Source: Ixodes scapularis (Eukaryota; Arthropoda; Arachnida; Ixodida; Ixodidae). From it: a stretch of DNA of 64,000 nt. The stretch is from contig NW_024609857.1 in assembly GCF_016920785.2 (NCBI RefSeq), forward strand, positions 192,647,027 through 192,711,026, written 5' to 3'. Positions 10,291 to 20,500 of the stretch are shown one piece after another. Made by a program: the position numbers and the translations under genes. The stretch's first letter is position 1. Each line of letters starts with the position of its first letter. The notes beneath the pieces were generated by a model. That model was not told the origin of the DNA. It worked only from the letters and a program-made list of their open reading frames with translations, and made no database searches.

Positions 10291-11367
10291 TTTAGAGCGC
10301 AGCTCTTAGGCGCCCGTTTCCGGCTTGAGCGGCGTCGCCGTCGCCGTCGGCGTAACCAAGGTCACGTGGCCCTCCAAGGTCACCCCAAGGTCACATGACC
10401 CCCAGGTTACTCCAAGGTCACGTCACCCCTCCCAAGGTCACCTCCAGGTCACGTGACCCCCAAGCTGACCCCCACGTGACCCCCGTGGCCCCCCAAGGTC
10501 ACGTGACCCCCGTCACGTGGCCCCCCTCCCCGAGGTCACGTGACCCCCCCCCCAAGGTCAGGTGACCCCCGGAGCATATTACAAAATGAGAGGAGGAGGA
10601 GGAGAAGGAGGAGTAGGAGGAGGGGTCTACCCTCCCCTCAGCACCCTTCCCTCCTCCTCCTCAAGAGCTGCGCTCCAATTCGGCGTTACAGGGAGTTGTA
10701 AACGGCTTTCACTTTTTAGAGCGCAGCTCTTAGGCGCCCTTTTCCGGCTTGAGCGGCGTCGCCGTCGCCGTTGGCGTCGCCGTCGGCGTAACGAAGGTCA
10801 CCACAAGGTCACGTGACCCTCCCAAGGTCACCCCAAGGTCACGTAACCCCCAGGTTACCCCAAGGTCACGTGACCCCCGAAATCACGTGACCCCTCCCAA
10901 GGTCACGTGACCCCTCCCAAGGTCACGTCAGTCCCAAGTCACGTGACCCCCAAGGTCACGTGACCCCTCTCAAGGTCACCTTGGGGGTCACGTGACCTTG
11001 AGGTGACCCCCACGTGACCCTCCAAGGTCACGTGACCCCTCCCAAGGTCTCCTCAAGGTCACGTGACCCCAAGGTGATCCCACGTGGCACCCCAAGGTCA
11101 CGTGTCCCCCCAAAATCACGTGACCCCCCAGGTCACGTGACCCCCATGTCACGCCTCCCCGAGGTCACGTGACCCCCTCCCCGAAGTCACGTGACACCCC
11201 CCCCCCCCCCACCGCGGTCACGTGATCCCCCGGAGCGTAATAAAGAATAAGGGGAGGAGGAGGAGAAGGAGGAGGGGTCTGCCCTCCCCTCAGTACCCTT
11301 CACTCCTCCTCCCCAAGAGCTGCGCTCCAATTCGGCGTTACAGGGAGTTGTAAACGGCTCCCTGTAA
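10291..11367 (+). mobile_element. Tandem pair of GC-rich CACGTG-palindrome repeats inserted in gypsy RT
   Basis: Two head-to-tail units (about 10,291-10,714 and 10,715-11,367). Each starts TTTTAGAGCGCAGCTCTTAGG and ends with AAGAGCTGCGCTCCAATTCGG plus a GTTGTAAACGGCT tail. Each holds a (GTCGCC)n stretch, then an array of GGTCACGTGACC-type palindromes separated by CCCCCAA, then a GGAGGAGG block. I count about two dozen CACGTG cores between 10,360 and 11,230. The pair interrupts RT between 'SPWASPSVFV' and 'DGSTRMCVDY'. No protein is encoded. Confidence 0.72.
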
Positions 11368-11700
11368 CGTGACAAAGACCGAGGGGGATGCCCACGGACT
11401 GCGCGATGGTTGCACAATCTTGGCATTAATGACATCGTTGATCACCGCCTTGACGAGATCGCGCTGCGCCGGCGACACTCGACGTGGTCTCTGGGAGGTA
11501 GGTCTCTCATTACCCGTTAGAATGAAGTGCTGCTCAAGCCGACAGTTTCCAACGTCAGTGGTGGTTCGAGCGAAGCAAGCCATGTTTTTCGCTAGAAACT
11601 CTTGAACTTTTTTAAGCTCTTCAGGCGCCAGCTCTGAACCGATGTTGAACGTGACACCCTCAACTGATCGCGATTGATGCTGACGGCCAACGATTTCCAA
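11368..11700 (-). pseudogene. Gypsy pol, N-terminal part of reverse transcriptase
   Basis: Minus strand. The pre-RT segment carries 'EQHFILTGNERPTSQRPRR' and 'VSPAQRDLVKAVINDVI', ending with the diagnostic 'SRSPWASPSVFV' where the GC-rich insertion begins. It continues, after the insertion, at 10,290. Confidence 0.85.
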
Positions 11701-11802
11701 AGGATTCGGGCGATCCAGGTCTTACGGCGAAGGCACGCTTCAACAACTTAAGGACGCAGTTTCGTCGTCGCTAAGCTCGATATCTTCAACACTTGTGACC
11801 CC

Positions 11803-12363
11803 CTAGTGACTCCGACAGTAGCATGAGAGAGTTGAACCACTCGTCGAGATGACGGGTTGGCCAGGGCTACGTATTATCCATAACCATTGGTTATGGATAA
11901 TACCGCTCACCTCTATCTTCGTTGATTGTCTTCGGACAGGATTCTTGAGGCATGCTTGAACAAGCTTTCGTGACCGCGGAGGTATCAGCTGCTCCGTAAC
12001 CGAGATGACCGTATGGCATGTCGTAGACGGAGGGATCAAGAAGATATTTGCACCCCAATCGATCGTGGCCTTGCACGCTGTCAGGAAGTGGTCACCAAGG
12101 AGCAACTTTTCTTCCTCCAGATGTGGAACCAGGATGAATGCCTGGTTCAGCGTCTGTCCGTCACCTGCCACTGTAGCAGTCGCTTCGCCGAGGTTCGTGA
12201 GGGATTGACCACTTGCATCATGGAGACGGATGGAAGAAGGTTGAATAAGAAGGTGCAACTGGTCGGCGATGGAATCGTTGATGAGACTTCTCATTACCCC
12301 CGAATCAGAGAAAGCTGTCAGAGGCTGTCTGTTCAGTGGAACTTGAATTGTTCTGGTGCCCAC
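11803..12363 (-). pseudogene. Gypsy aspartic protease region
   Basis: Minus strand. The retropepsin active site appears as 'AFSDSGVMRSLIND' (Asp-Ser-Gly, about 12,315), followed by 'VPHLEEEKLLLGDHFL' and 'IDWGANIFLI', the flap-to-helix pattern of LTR-retrotransposon proteases that cleave the Gag-Pol polyprotein. It ends in a non-homologous tail and is out of frame with the RT segment at 11,700, so this copy is not functional. Confidence 0.78.
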
Positions 12364-12485
12364 TGTTGCGCCACATGGGATGCGCCGAACTCCTGATGAC
12401 CTCTCGCAGGCGTCAGAGGCATCATCTTGTCGTTTCCCTGCGTCGGTAATGCCGTAAACTTAAAGCGCTGTTGCCACTCCAAAAA

Positions 12486-12666
12486 TTATGGTGTGAGCTC
12501 CTGCCGACACCAGGTGACGAAGTAGCCGCTCGTCTTACAGTTGAGGCACAGCGGACGAACTTCCGGGTGACGAAACGAAGAATGTCGAAAATTCTGAGAA
12601 GCTTTTGACGGGGCGTTGAGGCGACACGCGCTTCTTCTCTTGTTTCTCGCGTGAAGAAAGAGGCTC
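12486..12666 (-). pseudogene. Gypsy Gag zinc knuckle (nucleocapsid) remnant
   Basis: Minus strand. 'CLNCKTSGYFVTWC' is a CCHC zinc knuckle in which the His has become Tyr. It is the downstream end of Gag, separated from the rest (16,152-17,239) by the 3.5-kb DNA transposon. Confidence 0.65.
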
Positions 12667-12670
12667 CTGG

Positions 12671-13515
12671 GTGATTCCACGTCAGCTCATGCAATGATGG
12701 TCGGGGTCGTAATTCTGATATTTGTGTATCAATATCTATAAATAAAAATATATATGAAAGCCATGTTCTTGGGAGGAAAATTAAGGTATACGCCTTAACA
12801 TTTTGTTTCGCTAAGGTATTAAGTAGAGAAGCTGAAAACGTGGAAATTTAGATTTCACGAAGCTACTTTGCACAGTCGTAATTTCCTCCTCAAAGTTTTC
12901 ACGTCACCACAACTTTTGTAATACATTTTAAACACAATATACAACACATACACAAAAAAATGAAACGTATCGGCAAAACAGTTCTGTGCAAATAAATCAA
13001 TCGAACATCGCGCGTTTAAATAAAAATCAAACGCGTTTTAGAGATATATTCACAATTGTTTTGCAAATAAGCCATTTTTCATAATACTTCACAAAACATA
13101 TCAGAATTTGCGTCCTTAAATATTCTTTACGAATATGTAAAAAGTATATGCCCACCATTAATTGACTTTTTGTTATTAACGCGGAAATGCAGCTGATTTC
13201 TCAAATTGTGGCAAGATTGGGCGTCGATATTTAGAAACAATTCTATCTTCTATTTTTTTTTAACTCCGCTTGGCACTTTTCAGTGACTTGAGCTAAGCTG
13301 TGGTGGCAAAACATCGAGTAACATATGACCTCCGAACGGGGAAAGCTACGACAAACCTTCACTTGGAGTGAGCCGACGTCTTCGTCATAGCGGCTTTGCC
13401 GCACAGCACCAAACATTTTGAGCGTTAGTTCTGGCATGCATTTTATATTTATTAATTCTTTCTTTTCAAAAGGGGTGAATAGAACTGACGCGGAAAGCGG
13501 ACTTTGAGCTGGAAT
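12671..13515 (+). repeat. Left terminal inverted repeat (about 0.85 kb)
   Basis: Aligns to the reverse complement of 15,325-16,146 almost end to end. For example, the GCGGCTTTGCCGCACAGCAC block at 13,389 answers the one near 15,435, and the CATGTTCTTGGGAGG block at 12,763 answers the one at 16,050. Confidence 0.78.
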
Positions 13516-13595
13516 ACCATTATTTAGCTTACAATTCACAAAAACAAAACGGCCCCAATCTGCGATTTCGCTAGCTATGCGTAAATAAGCTTAAA

Positions 13596-15250
13596 CCTCT
13601 CTGTTGCGCAGTGGCCATGTATGCATCCGGCTTTCCCAACCGCACTCAGCCAAGTACGGTTGGAAAAGCTACTGGCTCCACGGAAAGTGAGTACATCAAA
13701 CTCCCTTTCCGGGACTCTGATGAAAATTTGGCTGAAGTGAGTCAAGACCTGTGTGCTGCTAGACCATCGGTAACCCCATTGAAACCACGTAAAACCATTA
13801 AAAAACGCGAAGTGTATTTGAAAAAAAAAAAAGCTCAAGTGAGTTCTTCGAATAGAAGAAAGCTATCAAGCGTTTATAGACTTGAAAACCGGCGAAGACA
13901 GTTGTGAGCACTGCGCGGAGTGGTTTGACGCGTTCCGCGAAGCGCTGAAGGCATGCAGTTTCCGCCAGGAACACAAGCGATGGTACACGCTTATGCCACC
14001 AAGCATTTTGAAGAAGAAAATATTGCTTCTGGTACCGGAAGCGACGGCCAACAGGAATGATCAAACAAAAAAAATTGAAGCGTAAAGGTGGTGTATGAGG
14101 AACTCCTGATCCCTAAATGGCAACAAACGCAATGCCGAAGACGTGAGACTTGCACTTGAGTACTACACACGCGATGACCTTGCATGCTCTGTTCAAAGCA
14201 TCAACAAAAAGGACGTCGTCAAAGCCATGATCAACGAGAACAAGACCAAAGTCGAAAAAGGGTTCATGACCCGCTCTATTAAGGAAGCTTACCAGCTGTC
14301 TAGGAAGGAACATCCCAACCGAGAGCCAGGCATCTCTAAATTTTATTCTCTACGACCAAAATGGTTAAGAAAAAGTCTTGAGCACGAGGTGTGCGCATGA
14401 ATATGTTGCGTCAGTTTTCAGATGCTTTTAACGGCAATTGCAAACGCCTCAAAGAAGGCATTTACTGAAGACGACCTCAAGCGCATCTACCTCTGCAGCG
14501 GTCCACAGAAGGGCTGCTTCCTGCGCCGTTGCAAAAAGTGCCCAAAAATGAAGAGCATCTCGCTCCGGTCACCCCATCTCGACGAGGACGAAGAGATCTG
14601 TTTCGCTTTATGGGAGGCCGGCGAACTCGTCAAAAAGGTTATGGACACTTCCGCTTTCGTGCGGGAATGGGAGTCATGGAGCGAAAAGTATATGAGTGTA
14701 TGAGGCATTCGTACTTCTAAGATCTTCAACAAAGCCTGATACGTGACACAAGAACCGCCTTACCATCCAAAGCAGTGATGTTCTACTTCAATTTTGCGGA
14801 AAATTGGACAGTAATCTTCCCAACCGAAGTGCAGAGTTTTCATTGAAAAACAAACTCAAGTGCCTCTCTTCACATGTATGTTTAGGTCCACAAAAGGAAC
14901 GCAAAGCTGTGCCGTTGTCAGCGATGACACGACCTCTTACACAGCTCACGCTCTTCTAGCCATAGAGGCCATTACAAGAATCGCTTCCAATTGCACGAAC
15001 AATTTCGGAAGCCGTACTCTTCGGCAAAATGGATGTTTTCAGTCACTGGACACAGAAAAAGCGCTTGTGATGGAGTATAGATGGTGCTTTTAAACACCAC
15101 GCAACGCTCACCACCTTGAGTTCTTCGCTCAACTCAACAGTTGTCACCGCTAGAGACTTTGTGGAAGTGCTACGTGAAAAAGTAGCAAATGCCTGCATGT
15201 TCCACCTGTCTGCGGAGCGGGTTCGAGAGTTTCGTGCGCTGAAGCAAGCA
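13596..15250 (+). pseudogene. Transposase-like protein of the long-TIR transposon
   Basis: A plus-strand coding remnant in at least six shifted frames. A good splice acceptor (CTCTGTTGCGCAG) precedes 13,606. The legible order is: a basic N-terminal region, 'WYTLMPPSILKKK', 'YYTRDDLACSV', 'EEHPN'-like then 'ISKFYSLRPKW', a broken C-x-C-x2-H-x-N motif near 14,385, 'ENWTVIFPTEVQS' (about 14,801), and 'RQNGCFQ' (about 15,022) where relatives have S-D-G-C. This motif order matches a family of arthropod and cnidarian repeat-borne proteins I recognise by pattern ('D-x2-EN...Q-x-EVQSxHW...SDG'). The family's conserved Asp is Asn here. The transposase role is inferred from the inverted repeats. Confidence 0.6.
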
Positions 15251-15324
15251 GAGTGGACCACCGTAAAACCTGTGAGAGGAATCCAGGCATTACACCTGTG
15301 GAAGTCATCATATGCCGAAAGGTC

Positions 15325-16146
15325 GGATGTCCGACCTCAAAGTCACTTTCCGCGTCGTTATACTCACCCCCTTTGAAAAAAGAAGTAATAAATATGAAAT
15401 ACATGCCAATACTAAGGTTCAAAATGGTTGGTGCTGTGCGGCAATACCGCTATGTCCAAGACGTCGGCTCGCTCGAGTGAAGGTTTGTCGTAGGTTTCCA
15501 CGTTTGGAGGTCATATTTTACTCAATGTTTTGCCACCAAAAGATGGTTAAAGTCACTGCAAAGTGCCCAGGGAAGTTTGAAAAAAAATAAAAGATGGAGT
15601 GTTTTGAATATCGACGCCCAATCTTGCCACAATTTGAGAAATCAGCTGCGTTTCCATGTTAATAACTAAAAGACAATTAATGGTGGACACGTACTTTTTA
15701 CATATTCGTAAAGAATATTTAAAGAGGCGCATTTTGACATGGTTTGTGAAGTAATATGAAAGATGGTTTATTTGCAAACAAATTGTGAATATGTCTCTAA
15801 AACGCGTTTTTATGCCATGTTTGATTTTTTTTTGTTTCCATAGAAATATTCATTGGTATTTTTCATTTATTGTGTATGTGTTGCATTTCTTTTGTCAAGT
15901 GTATTAAAAACGTTATGGTGAGGCGAAAGCTTCGATGAGGAAATGACGACTGTGCAATGTAGCATCGTGAAACTTCTCAATTTCCACGCCTCGAGCTTCT
16001 ATATTTTATATCTTGGCAAAAAAAAATGTTACGGCTTACATCTATAGCTGAACGTTCCTCCCAAGAACATGGCTTTCATATATGTTTTAAAAAAAAAATC
16101 TAAATTATGACCCGGACTATCCTTGCATGAACTGACGTTGAATCAC
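15325..16146 (-). repeat. Right terminal inverted repeat (about 0.82 kb)
   Basis: Inverted partner of 12,671-13,515. The outermost bases on the plus strand are ...GTTGAATCAC. Confidence 0.78.
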
Positions 16147-16151
16147 ACTGG

Positions 16152-17239
16152 AGACAATGGCCGTCGCCTGCGTTCTGACGAGGCGGCGATCGGCCCTGCT
16201 TCAACAGCGGGAAGGTGGACGCTTTGTTGGTTACTTTTGCAGCCTGAGCTGGCCCTGCAGCTACCGTCAATGCCGGTGTCTTTGGTTGGCTGAAGACTAC
16301 ATGGTCGATGTGGAGGAATGAGTCCAGCAACTCATCTAACGAAGCAAAGAGTCTGTCGAAGTAATGCTTTCGTGGTTTGTCAGACAGTGTTGCCAGGATA
16401 ACCCTGCATTTCTCCGCCTCCGTCTCTGTGTAGCTGCACTCGTCGATGAGCTCCAGTTTGCGGAAGGCGAAGTCTGTGCAGGACTCTCCCGAACGCTGAC
16501 TTGCGCCGAACATCTTCTGTTTCGCTGCAACTTCGCTGTCCAGGTTGTAACGACAACGGAAAGCGGTCTTCATTTGCTCCCACGTCGTTACCTTGGTTGT
16601 CGTCAGGTGGTACCTCACCCACATGAAGTTCTTAGATGGCAGCTTGGATTCAATCAATGGGATGGCCTCATTTAGTGCGACTTTAAACGTCTGGAACTAG
16701 AAATCCATCTGGTGAAACCACGCGATGATGTCCTTGCCTAGCTGAGGAACCGAGCTGACAGCCACGTTGGTCAGCAACTTTGTCGGCCGATCTGGTGCGA
16801 CTGCAGTATCTGCGGCTGACTCAGCTTGAACAGGAGTTTTTTTTTTTCTTGAGTGCCTTGGGCCTCTTTTTCTTGGCGAACTCGCTTTCGGAAAGGTCTT
16901 CGATAGTGATTGCGCTGCACAGTGATTCTGCCGACGAAGTACTCCTCAACTTTGCCTCGAGCTCATCAAGACTACCCACGACAGGTGCCAGCAGTCCGCA
17001 GATCAAATTCTCTGTTGCCTGTAGCTGTCTGTTGGTGGCGTCGTCGCAAGGGCGCGATTTGTCCTCCAGCCGGTCAATCGGTTGTGCAGAGGTAGCGTTC
17101 TTGAGCTCTGCTAGCTGTAGGCGTAGCTGATCCACCTCGGCTTTCAGGATCTCCGTATCGCTGACGACTGATTGGTATGCGGCGTCCTTGGCGTCGTCAT
17201 CCAGCCTTCGAAAAGCTTTTATTTAACGTTCCGCCATCT
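16152..17239 (-). pseudogene. Gypsy gag (N-terminal and capsid part)
   Basis: Minus strand. An ATG at about 17,239 is followed after four codons by a TAA, then by an open acidic/coiled-coil region ('RLQLAELKNATS', about 17,120-16,821). Next comes the capsid-type region with 'TWEQMKTAFRCRYNL', 'SGESCTDFAFRKLELIDECS' and 'ILATLSDKPRKHYFDRLF'. It is cut by the long-TIR transposon at 16,146 and a frame change lies near 16,690-16,820. Gag would form the particle that packages the element's RNA. Confidence 0.8.
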
Positions 17240-17349
17240 TGAATTTACATTGAAACCTTGGCTGCCCAAGCGACAGTGATTGGTGGAGACCTGATCGAAG
17301 TGAGCGCCGTCCCCACATAGGTTGTTAGCGTGAATTTCTGAAGACACGG

Positions 17350-17367
17350 GTCCCCGCTCGGGCGCCA
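17350..17367 (-). other. Primer-binding site of the gypsy element
   Basis: On the minus strand TGGCGCCCGAGCGGGGAC begins two bases inside the 5' LTR. TGGCGCC with a purine-rich continuation is the usual complement of a tRNA 3' end, closest to Lys-type primers. The tRNA identity is an inference. Confidence 0.65.
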
Positions 17368-17369
17368 TA

Positions 17370-17552
17370 TGTGACGATTTGTTGTGGTCGTCAAGAGAAA
17401 AGGGCTCCGAGCTCAGGAAAGACACGTCAACCTCCGATATTCCACGTGGAACTTCGTTTTCTTTTTATGTTTATATCTCCATTCCTCGCGCTCGCACGCG
17501 AGGCACCGGAGCTCGGACGAGCCGCACGAGTCGTCTTTTGCGGCTCGTCACA
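17370..17552 (-). repeat. 5' LTR of the gypsy element
   Basis: Begins TGTGACGA and ends TCGTCACA on the plus strand, a perfect 8-bp inverted repeat, 183 bp, about 88% identical to 6796-6978. Confidence 0.9.
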
Positions 17553-20500
17553 CTATAATTTGTTAATTCACCTTTTAATTAGTGAAAATGAATATATGGT
17601 TCCAATTAAAAACTTACTAAGCATATTCAAGAACCATTAAATCATCTATTTCTAGGCAGGTATAGGGCAGGGGCAGAATTTTACAGCGTTCTGAAAAACA
17701 CTCAGTTTGGACGCGTTTCTAGGTATCGGTTTCTTATCGGAGCACATCGTTGCGCACGCGGTCCTGCTCCCCGGTGACCGTGGCGCAAAGCCACTCCCTG
17801 GCCTCCCCTCGTAGGATGGAGGGAGGTAGCGCGCACGTGTGTTGCCCGTTTCAGTCACTGGGAAGCAGTACCACGGGCGCAGAAATGTGCTCCCATGAAA
17901 AAACGAAACCTAGAAAAGTGTCCACATGAAGCGTTTTTAAGGAACGCCGTAAAATGTTGCACCTGCATTATATCTTTCTAAAAGGGTTATTTAAAGGTTT
18001 TTGATGAGGCTCAGCAGGTTTCTAATTAGAACCATAAGTATATTTTAACTAATTAAAAAGTTAATTAACAAACTGTACTTAATTATTTGACTGATGGTTA
18101 CAATATCCCCCTAAACTCTGTCGCCCTGCACAAACCGCATGCGTGTAGCTTTTACGGCTTTTTTAACAAATCTATAAAGCTTTAAAAAGAAACGCGTGAA
18201 AATAGACGAGAAACTTTGGAGCGTTCACCACTTTTCCGATCTATTATTCTTGCTCTTTTATTACGTTTTTCGGCCTTCTGTGATTTCAATTTGGAACAAT
18301 GTAACTATAACTGTAGGAGAGCGGTGTCCTTGAAGTGATTTTTGAATTAAATACCTAATACCCTTAAGTAAAGAAGTACCGTTTGCAAAAAAAAAAGAGA
18401 AGAGTGTGCTGAGTTATCTGGACATAACACTACACTGAACAAAACAAAATGCGATTGAAATGCGATACACGCTTATAAGTACACTATAGTCTGTATACGT
18501 TCTTAAAACTTTGTGAAGCTTTCAACTGAATTTCTGTAAAATCGCATTTACATGCTGGTGTAAATAGAAGGCTATAAAATATTCAACTATTCAGAGTCAA
18601 ATTACTTGAACAGGTGAAACTATTTTTTGCGTGTTAAAATACGCTGATGCTCCATACAGGACATACGGATTCAATTGCTACCGATTTGATCCTTTTTTCT
18701 TGTTGTTGGAATTTATCATTTGTGATAGGAATAAAAACCGTTATCTTCATGCCTTTCATTATTTATTCATGGTTAGTTCATTAACCCAAGCCTCTATTTA
18801 CTATTCAGTGAAGCCCGCAAGGCCGAAGGTTTTTTTTTCGAATTTATGTAATGTTGGCAGGTGTTCGTCATGAACGGTTGGAGAACGTAATTGCGACAGC
18901 ATCCCCAATTGAAATATCTCACTTGTATGAGACATTTTTGTGTCCAATAAACGCATATGAATCATAAAATATACATCAGAACATATAACAACCATATTAG
19001 AAACTTGTGAGAAGTTTCCTTTATGCTTCTTATATGTTTTTGTATGACTTATATAGTTCTTATATTGTTCTTATATGTTCTTATATATCTTGTATGATTC
19101 ATATAAGTTTATTTGACACAATAGAATTCTCATAAGAATGTCTTTTTCACTAGGGTGGCTAAACTACAATACCTATGCCGACACCAGTGTCTAGAAAAAT
19201 ACTCAAAGGACATGAAGGCTAAAAGTAGAGAGCAAGCGAACTGCGATCGGCCCTCAATTCCTGATACTAAAATGTAAACAAAACTTGGTCCCTCCAATTG
19301 TCCAGGAAAGAAGGCATTAAACCCCGATAGTTTTGACATCACATAAGCCACTCGAAATTGCCTACATAGAAGTCAGCAGTGTTCATGGGCACCCGCAGCA
19401 AGGGCAAATAATTATTAAACAGACTCCTCAGTGAAGGTCTCTCTTTCAACCCGACACCAAAATTAAATCAGGGTTTTCGGCCAAAGCTAAGGTTAGGCAG
19501 CCAAATGAATTACTTGTGGTCCTGTATTATGCCTTTTGATTTACAAGACCGAGTGGATTAATACCGGCACAAACATCACAGCCTGAATTAATATATTGTA
19601 ACATATTAATATTTTAACACGTTTATCAACGGGTAGGAAAAACTTTTAGAGGATGGGCCGTGGCGGCATGGCCTAGTCAGATCCCCCTTGTAAAGTGTAA
19701 CAAAGCGCCTTTTCTACGGTAGGTCCTCCCGTAGCGCAGAAAGCTTTATTACAGCCAGGCTCTAATATATCCGAATCGCTGCTCTGGCACTAATGAACTC
19801 ATCTGCAGTGTGGTTTCAATGGATTAAACTTATTCTAAACTGACCTCAACTGACCGTAAACAAACCGACCGTAGTGTGCTTCGGATTGACCTTGTATTGA
19901 GGTGCGGGAGTTGCGGGTAGGTGGTAAGTCATTAGTGTGCAAATATAAAAATATGAATTTTTCTAATTCATGAAATAAAAGGGACCTCTTTTGGGCGATC
20001 TACAGCATAATCTAGCCGGCGGTGCGATCCTATCTGTCTGCACGTAATGCCGACAGATGGAGGAAGCGTCGAAGGTGCGCCGAGGTTCACCAGTTCCCGC
20101 AGGGAGCTCCGAGTTGGGTTTCAGTTTAGTAGGCAATTGACATGCGATCTACATATTGTTTTGATTGTACTAAATTGAGCGTGGTGTGCGTTCCTACAGT
20201 AAGCAATATCAATGAGCTATATTTTATTTATATTTACATTTTTATATTTCGCACGAGAAATGGGGCCCCCCTCAAGCCCGTTTTTAGCACGAAGACAATC
20301 TGTCTAGGCGCCACATTACCTCGTGCAGAGTTTACCAGTGTTGCTTGCTGGTTGTGCTTTGCTAGATTGGCGACATGATTGGGAGGGTAAATGCCGCCTC
20401 TTCGGCTGCGGCCACCATTCCCCTCCCGCAATGTCTTGAACAAGGCTACAAGTTCAACGGTTGATCTCAAAACGTTGGTGTTGACCTCGTAGACGGGATT

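Larger units (their letters stand above)
12671..16146 (+). mobile_element. DNA transposon with about 0.83-kb terminal inverted repeats, inserted in gypsy gag
   Basis: The left arm 12,671-13,515 and right arm 15,325-16,146 are imperfect inverted repeats along their whole length, starting GTGATTCCACGTCAGCTCATG on the left and GTGATTCAACGTCAGTTCATG on the inverted right. The flanks CTGG (12,667-12,670) and CTGG (16,148-16,151, one base removed) suggest a 4-bp target duplication. The 1.8-kb centre encodes a decayed DDE-like protein on the plus strand. Removing the element brings together the two gag halves. Sola elements are known to make 4-bp duplications, but I do not assign the superfamily firmly. 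Confidence 0.78.
6796..17552 (-). mobile_element. Ty3/gypsy LTR retrotransposon, degenerate, with nested insertions
   Basis: Two 183-bp LTRs (6796-6978 and 17,370-17,552) of roughly 88% identity enclose about 10.4 kb. Read on the minus strand the order is 5' LTR, primer-binding site, Gag, zinc knuckle, protease, reverse transcriptase, RNase H, integrase, 3' LTR, which is the Ty3/gypsy order. Left and right flanks are GTATA and CTATA, a plausible target duplication with one mismatch. Every gene carries stops or frameshifts. Three later insertions split it: 9172-9863, 10,291-11,367 and 12,671-16,146. No clean polypurine tract is visible beside the 3' LTR. LTR divergence and the nested insertions mark it as old and immobile. 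Confidence 0.88.

Noticed and set aside
10360..11230. CACGTG array as a CRISPR array
   Set aside because: The short palindromes are separated by near-identical CCCCAA spacers, not unique ones, and the genome is eukaryotic.
12005..12396. Plus-strand ORFs over the gypsy protease
   Set aside because: Antisense shadows of the protease frame.
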